Notes under the pieces: model-generated | Told to the model about the DNA's origin: nothing | The model's input: the letters and a program-made list of their open reading frames with translations, nothing else | Database searches by the model: none | In this document: piece by piece, positions 7,701 to 12,540 of the stretch | Layout: each line of letters starts with the position of its first letter | Numbering within the stretch: position 1 is the first letter of the stretch | Source: CAYSPU01 sp964432995 | GTDB lineage: Bacteria > Verrucomicrobiota > Verrucomicrobiia > Limisphaerales > JAHDYP01 | Assembly: GCA_964432995.1 (NCBI GenBank) | Contig: CAYSPU010000179.1 | Span: 1-12,540, forward strand | Reading direction: 5' to 3' | DNA: 12,540 nt | Position numbers and translations under genes: made by a program

Positions 7701-10700
7701 GGGCAGGTGGCTGACGCCGGGCGCTCGACGGCGGTGGTGCAACCGCCAGACCTGCAATTCCTGATCCCGGTGCAACCGGCGGGCAACGCGCTGGCCATCG
7801 AGGTTGGAAATGTGGAGCGCGAGGTCGGTTGGCTGGCGTTGGTGTGGACGGCGTGGCCGGCTCTGGCGGGCGTGATCCTCTGGGGCTACGCGCTGGTGGC
7901 GACCGACGGCCTGCTGCGGCGGCTGCTGGGGTTGGTGGGCTGGTTGCTGGTCTTCTGGGCTGCGCTACGCTGGCCCAACGGCGCCACCGCCTTTTTCGCA
8001 CTCTGGATTCTGTTCGTCCTCGTGCAAGTGGTGGTGCCGTCACTGCGGGCGTTGTGGAGTGTCCCGCCGCGACCGCTCGAGAACGGCGGCGCCGGCGCCG
8101 CAACCACCGCCACCGCGGTGTGGACGGCGGCTCTCCTGCTGGCGTGCGGCAGCGCGAGCCAGGCCCAGGAGAACGTCGCGCAGCAAGCAGGCACCCCGCA
8201 GATCGCCGCGGCACCCGTACCGCCCGTCGACCTGACCGTCACCAACGAGCTCGCCATGGCCGACCTCGTCGTCCAGACCGTGCGCGTGGAAGAAGAATTC
8301 GCCGCCGTCGAGGCTGAAATCGTCTGGCAGGCGCGCAAAGGAGAGTTGCTGCCGTTGCTCGCCGATCCGGCGGTGNNNNNNNNNNTACCCCGAAACCCGC
8401 TTCGAGCTGCGGACCGTCGACGAAGCGGGCCGTCGCGCGTATCGACTGTTCGCGCGGAAGGACGGCGAGGTGCGAATCCACCTGCGCTATCAGCTTCGCC
8501 TGCCGAAGAAGGAAGCGGCGAACGGGCTCCGCCTGGCCGTGGCTCCCGGCCTCGTCAACCGCGTGCACCTCACCGTGGTCGGTCAGGATGTCGACCTGCA
8601 GGTCCCCTCGGCCATTTCGATCCAACGGGACGACGCGGCCGCCAGCACGAACACCGTCGCCCATCTGACGTTGGCTCCGGGCCAACCGCCGCAGCTCGCC
8701 TGGCGCCCGCGCAGCCGCGATACCCGCAAGGAGAAGGCCGTGTTCTACGGCGAGCTCTTCCAGCTCTACGTGCCTGCGGCCGGGGTCATTGAAGGCGTTC
8801 ACCAGGCCGTCGTGCGCCCGGCTCAGGGCGAACTGAGCGAAGTGGTCTTCGACGTTCCCGCCGGCGCCACGATCACCGACGTCACCGCCCCGGGACTGTC
8901 TCTCTGGCGGTTCGATCCCGATGAACGGGTGTTGCGTGTCGCCTTCAGTCCGCCCCAGCCGCGCGCCGTGGCCATCGTGGTCCGCTCCCAGGTGGCAACC
9001 GGTCCGCTGCCCTTCGAGCAGCGCGTCGGATTGGTCGCCCTCCAGGGTGCCGCCGGCCAGGTGGGCCTGATCGGCGTGGCCACCGGTTCCGAAGTCCAAC
9101 TCGAGGACGTTCAAGCCGAGGAGTTCGCCACCATCAATCTCGAGGACTTCCCCCTCCAGTTGCTCGAGCCGCTCCAGCAACAGGTCGCCGGGCTGGCCCT
9201 CCGCCGCGCCTATCGGTATGCCGATTTCCGAGGCAGCGCCCTCCTCAAAGCCGTCGCCGTCGAACCCGATGTCCGCGTCGAAACTCAGGAGACGCTCTCC
9301 CTCGGTGAGGACCGGATTGTGCTGGCGGCGAATTTGGCAGTGGAGATCACGCGGGCGGGGATCTTCAAACTGAGCTTCGTGCTGCCCGCCGGACTGGACG
9401 TCGAGTCCGTCACCGGCCCGGCGATGAGCCATTGGACCGAGCTGAAGACGGACGAAGGCCGGGTGATCACGCTCCACCTGAAGGGGAAGACCGAGGGGAA
9501 ACAGCAGTTTGCCGTCAGCCTGGCGGGGTCAGGCGTGAAGCCGGCCGAGTCTTGGGCCGTGCCGCACTTGCGGCTGCGCGAGGCCGGCAAGCAGCGCGGG
9601 CAGATGGTCATTGTCCCCGAGCAAGGCATGCGGCTCCAGGCCGGCACCCGCGAAGGCGTAACCCAGTTGGACCCGCTCAAAGCCGGCATCCGACAAAAAG
9701 GCGTCCTGGTCTTCCGGCTGCTGAATGAACAATGGCAGCTCGGTCTCGGCATCGAACAAGTCGACGCCTGGATCCAGGTCTCGAGCCTCCAGGATGTCAC
9801 CGTTTCCGAGGCCCAGGTGAAGGTCACCGCCAACCTGAACTACCAGATCGAAAACACCGGCGTGAAAGCCCTCCGCGTCCGCTTGCCCGCCAACGCCGAA
9901 AGCGTCCGCTTCCGCGGCGAACAACTCTCCGACTTCAAACTCGTCGAAGGTACCGAGAACCGCGATTGGGAAGTGAAACTCCACCGCCGGATCATGGGGC
10001 GGTATCTTCTCCAGGTCTCCTACGTGGTCCCCACCCCGAACTCCGCCACCGAACTCACCTTGGGCGGTGTCCAGGCCCTGGACGTCAATCTCCAACGCGG
10101 CTTCCTCACGCTGCATTCAGGCACCCGACTCCAGATCCGCGTCGGCGCCACGCCGGAATCCCTCCAGCCGGCCGAGTGGCAAAACATCCCCCGCCAGCTC
10201 CAGCAGGACGTCGACCTCGCGTCGGCTTCCGAGACCTTCCGGCTCGTCGAGGCGGATTTCCAGCTCCCCGTCCGCCTCGAGCGCCACGAGGTCGCCCAGC
10301 TCCTCCCCGCTCGCGTCCGCAACGTCACCTTCACCTCGGTGATCTCCGACGACGGTGCCATGCTGACCCAGGCGCGGCTCGAAATGGTGCCGGGTGACAA
10401 GCGCCTGCTCGCCCTCACGCTGCCCGCCGACGCCCGCTTCTGGTTCGCCTTCGTGAATGAGAACAGCGTCTGGCCCTGGCGCGAAGGCAGCCGCATCCTG
10501 ATCCCGCTCGATCAACCGTCGCGGGCCGGCGCCACCACCAGTGTCGAGTTCTTCTATACCACCCCGACCGGCAAGGCGAATCGCAACTCGCTCTCCCTCG
10601 ATCTCCTCGGACCCCAGTTCGAGTTGCCCCTCGAGAACATCACCTGGCACGTCTACCTCAACGGCCGGTGGCACATCGACGACACCACCGGATCCCTCCA

Positions 10701-11373
10701 ACTCCGCGAACACGCCGCCACCGCGCAGACCGCCACCATCGACCTCCGCAAGTACATCGAAACCGAAACCAGTTGGCAGCGGGGGAAAATCCGCGAGGCC
10801 GAGCAGCTCCTCAGCTTCGGCAACGAGCTCCTCGAAAAAGGCGATCCCCAGCAGGCCCGCCGCGCCTTCCAGGCTGCCTACGGCCTCTCCCAAAACGACA
10901 TGGCCTTCAACGAAGACGCCCGCGTCCAGCTCCACAACCTCAAAACCCAGCAAGCCCTCATCGGCTTGAACACCCGCCAGGCTGCGGCCGCCGGCGAAAC
11001 CGATGCCCTCTCCTCACGCCTCCTGGATGTCAGGAATGTTGTTCCCAACTACACCCAGCAGGAAGCCAAACAGATGCTCGAACGCAACACCGCCGAGGAC
11101 AACGCCGGCCAGATGAAACTCGCCGAGCGCATCGTCCAGCAGCAGGACGCCGCGCTCGCCAACCCGGCCGCCATCCGCGCCTCCATCCCGCAGCAGGGAC
11201 AACTCCTCACCTTCACCCGCTCGCTCCAGGTCGACACCTGGTCCGATCTCAAGATCGGCGTTGCGGCATCGGCCGCCCGCACCGCTTCGCTCTGGCTGCG
11301 GATCGGCATGCTGGCCGCGATCCTCGCCCTGCTCGGCGTGCTCACCAGCATCGCCGTGCGCAAAACGGCCTGA
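4761..11373 (+). CDS. Giant secreted/membrane beta-rich protein of about 2,200 residues with internal duplication (unrecognised family)
   Basis: The frame from ATG 4761 is open to the N gap at 8376-8385. The protein resumes at TAC 8386 (YPETRFELRT...) in the frame ending at TGA 11371-11373. The text on both sides reads as one chain, so this is one gene with a gap of imprecise length. Residues 1-71 come from a repeat element, followed by a signal-peptide-like core (VLLLFALVVPTIAA, residues 77-90, likely cut before DTTFF). The first beta-rich half runs to about residue 920. A membrane domain follows with spans at about 934-951, 962-985, 1023-1052, 1054-1072 and 1076-1099. A second signal-like segment at 1115-1137 (TAVWTAALLLACGSASQAQ) introduces the second beta-rich half. 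This ends in a TPR-like helical stretch (nt 10792-10986) and a C-terminal span (nt 11281-11360) with a short basic tail. The halves share blocks in the same order. No enzyme motif was recognised. Seven bases separate it from the VWA gene, implying one operon and an envelope role alongside it (inference). Confidence 0.88.
4789..4968 (+). repeat. Composite repeat element with inverted arms, inside the 5' end of the giant gene
   Basis: The arms at 4789-4816 (CAGAAGCACGCGAAGAAACG...) and 4941-4968 are imperfect reverse complements, matching at about 20 of 28 positions by eye. Between them lie three near-copies of CGCGAATT/CCGCGAAT at 4840-4865, an unbroken 32-base purine tract at 4874-4905, and three tandem copies of the 7-mer CTCCCAT at 4913-4933. 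This composition differs sharply from the GC3-rich coding sequence on either side and looks like intergenic repeat debris of a kind common in some PVC-group genomes. Here the frame stays open through it, so it would encode residues about 10-70 of the downstream protein. No transposase or target-site duplication is visible. Confidence 0.7.
8376..8385. other. Assembly gap (10 N)
   Basis: Ten N bases interrupt the giant gene. With ten bases counted, the flanking frames disagree by one: 8386 minus 4761 is 3625, which is 1 modulo 3. Both flanks are clearly coding for the same protein, so the true gap should be a multiple of three bases and the 10 is a placeholder. A gene caller would wrongly split the gene here. 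Confidence 0.95.
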
Positions 11374-11381
11374 AGCGAATT

Positions 11382-11402
11382 GCCGCGAAGTGCCGCGGTT
11401 TT
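11382..11402 (+). terminator. Candidate Rho-independent terminator after the giant gene
   Basis: Nine bases after the stop codon, CCGCG (11383-11387) and CGCGG (11394-11398) pair around a 6-base loop (AAGTGC), followed by TTTT (11399-11402). A flanking G-T wobble can extend the stem by one. It is in the right place and orientation, but the stem is only 5-6 bp. The sequence also resembles the CGCGAAT-type repeats at 4840-4865, so it may be repeat material serving as a terminator, or chance. Confidence 0.4.
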
Positions 11403-11506
11403 CAGGGATGGGCACCGATCAAACGGAAGATCTCGTTTCTGTTCCCCCTCTATCCGCGACCATCCGCCATCCGCGGTCGACTCTCTTCCTCTGGATCATC
11501 CGCGGT
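11403..11506. repeat. Convergent spacer with short CATCCGC-type repeats
   Basis: The spacer between the convergent stops at 11373 and 11496 holds no credible gene. It contains ATCCGC at 11452, 11462 and 11469, and an exact 10-base direct repeat CATCCGCGGT at 11468-11477 and 11497-11506. The second copy lies across the last codons of the minus-strand exporter gene. CCGCG at 11454-11458 and CGCGG at 11471-11475 could form a weak hairpin. Base composition is more mixed than in the genes. I see no promoter or RNA gene here. Confidence 0.5.
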
Positions 11507-12540
11507 GCCCTGACGGGTCAGAACCGCCTCTCTGACCCAGCACCACCAGCGCACAGGCCAGAAACACCCACGCCCCGATGGCCAACGCCTCCCGCATTCC
11601 CAGCGCGTCGGCCACACTCGTGATCCCCAGGCTGGCAAAGGGCATCAGCCCGAAGAAACTCAGCCCGGCAATCGACGACACCCGCCCCCGCAACGGCGGC
11701 GGCGCCCGCTCCTGCACCACCGTGTGCGACAAACCCACCAGCGTCGAGACACTCAGCGCCAGCACAATCAAACACCCCGCCGCCCAGGCAAACGACGGCG
11801 CCACCGACAACCCCGTCATCCCCAGCGTCACCCCGATCACCAACGCCAGAAGCACCCGACGCCGCATCGCCGGGCTGATCGCCATCAATCCCAGCGCCCC
11901 GGTGAACGAGCCCATCGCCGACGCCCCCATCAGCAGCCCCATCTTGTCCGGACCCAGATGCAGCTCCTGCCGCGCATACAGCGGCAACATCACCACCAGC
12001 ACCGGAAACACGAACACCGTCGCCAGCGACATCAACGCCACCATCGACAGCGTCGGCCGATCCCGGCGCACGTAGGTGAACCCCTCCCGAATGCCTCCGG
12101 ACTCCTCCCCCGATTCGCTCCGCCGCGGCAGGGTCTTCGCCCGCGGCAGCGAGAACAACGCCGCAATCAGCGCCACAAACGACAGGGCATTTACGAAAAA
12201 CGCCGTGGCCGTCCCCAACAGTCCAATGACGTAACCCGCCACCGCCGGGCCGATCAAACGCGTCCCGTGGAATACCGAGCGGTCGATGGCTATCGCCGTC
12301 GCAATCTGATGCGGCGCCACCAGTTCGGGTACCAGGGCGGTCACCGCCGGAAACTCGAACGCCGCCGAGATCCCCAGCAGAAACGCCACCCCGACGATGT
12401 GCCAGATCTCGATCCGGTCGGTGGCCACCAGGAAACCCACCAGCAGTGCCAAGGCAATCTGCGCCACTTGTGTGGCCAGCAGGATGTTCCGGCGATCATA
12501 CCGGTCCGCCGCCGTCCCGCCGCTCAACGATAACGCCAAC
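11496..12540 (-). CDS. MFS exporter, MFS_3/EntS-like, C-terminal part (5' end outside window)
   Basis: About 348 residues are visible; the frame runs off the window edge, so the true start lies upstream. The visible N-terminus is the loop between helices 2 and 3, with the MFS motif A core GGTAADRYDRRN. About ten hydrophobic helices follow, which with the two missing ones gives the 12 usual for major facilitator transporters. A charged central loop (PRAKTLPRRSESGEESGG) separates the two six-helix halves. The stretch VQERAPPPLRGRVSSIAG in the second half is typical of the MFS_3 group, which includes the enterobactin exporter EntS and macrolide-efflux-like proteins. It would use the proton gradient to export a small molecule across the inner membrane; the substrate cannot be told. 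The C-terminal tail (GQRGGSDPSGHRG) is encoded by inverted-repeat DNA. The gene converges on the giant gene, so it is not in that operon. Confidence 0.9.
   Translation of the reverse strand, partial: LALSLSGGTAADRYDRRNILLATQVAQIALALLVGFLVATDRIEIWHIVGVAFLLGISAAFEFPAVTALVPELVAPHQIATAIAIDRSVFHGTRLIGPAVAGYVIGLLGTATAFFVNALSFVALIAALFSLPRAKTLPRRSESGEESGGIREGFTYVRRDRPTLSMVALMSLATVFVFPVLVVMLPLYARQELHLGPDKMGLLMGASAMGSFTGALGLMAISPAMRRRVLLALVIGVTLGMTGLSVAPSFAWAAGCLIVLALSVSTLVGLSHTVVQERAPPPLRGRVSSIAGLSFFGLMPFASLGITSVADALGMREALAIGAWVFLACALVVLGQRGGSDPSGHRG
11515..11538. repeat. Perfect 7-bp inverted repeat GGGTCAG/CTGACCC in the 3' end of the exporter gene
   Basis: GGGTCAG (11515-11521) and CTGACCC (11532-11538) are perfect reverse complements around a 10-base loop (11522-11531). 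The element lies inside the last dozen codons of the minus-strand MFS gene and next to the CATCCGCGGT repeat copy at 11497-11506. It lacks a T-run on either strand, so it is not a classic intrinsic terminator. It may be a small REP-like element that has supplied the exporter's C-terminal tail. Confidence 0.5.

Noticed and set aside
11421..11438. Hairpin AAACG/CGTTT in the convergent spacer as a terminator
   Set aside because: Only five mostly A-T pairs with an 8-base loop and no T-run on either strand.
11724..12533. Plus-strand frame of 269 codons opposite the MFS gene
   Set aside because: Almost entirely R, H, Q and P; the minus strand encodes clear transporter helices.

Overview
The window is high-GC bacterial DNA. 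It probably comes from Verrucomicrobiota (Pedosphaera/Limisphaera-like lineage) or a related PVC-group genome. The basis is recalled family knowledge, not a search: gene 2 carries a pseudopilin-type segment (LNNLRQLDGAKQQWALE followed by YLGRG) that I associate with verrucomicrobial and lentisphaeral general-secretion pseudopilins. The spacers also carry simple-sequence and inverted-repeat debris of a kind common in such genomes. The reading frames are strongly GC-biased, so most long antisense frames are shadows of real genes.

Layout. (1) 1-257: the C-terminal end of an ECF-type sigma factor, with the region 4 helix-turn-helix. (2) 254-4753: a 1499-residue protein starting inside the sigma stop (ATGA overlap). 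It has an anti-sigma-like cytoplasmic head, one membrane span and a long mosaic periplasmic part ending in a YfbK-type von Willebrand A (VWA) module. Between head and VWA lie segments resembling a type II pseudopilin, the C-terminal motif of a secretin, and the Wzz/BY-kinase polysaccharide co-polymerase domain. (3) 4761-11373: a giant envelope protein of about 2,200 residues, seven bases after the VWA gene and crossed by a 10-N assembly gap. It is built from two related beta-rich halves, each followed by membrane segments. Its first 70 or so codons run through a repeat element with inverted arms. (4) 11374-11495: a 122-bp convergent spacer with a small hairpin plus T-tract and short CATCCGC-type repeats. 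(5) 11496-12540, minus strand: the C-terminal part of an MFS_3/EntS-like exporter that runs off the window.

How the genes may work together (inference). The overlapping sigma gene and the VWA gene with its anti-sigma-like head look like a sigma/anti-sigma pair. The VWA protein spans the inner membrane, so its periplasmic part could sense or bind an envelope partner. The translationally linked giant protein, with signal peptide, membrane domain and duplicated beta-rich ectodomains, is the obvious candidate partner. No enzyme is recognisable in the pair, so a structural, adhesive or sensory envelope role is more likely than a metabolic one. The MFS gene is convergent and probably unrelated.

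The most unusual observations are the mosaic build of the VWA protein, the internal duplication of the giant protein with a second signal-peptide-like segment in the middle, and the repeat element translated as the giant protein's N-terminus.
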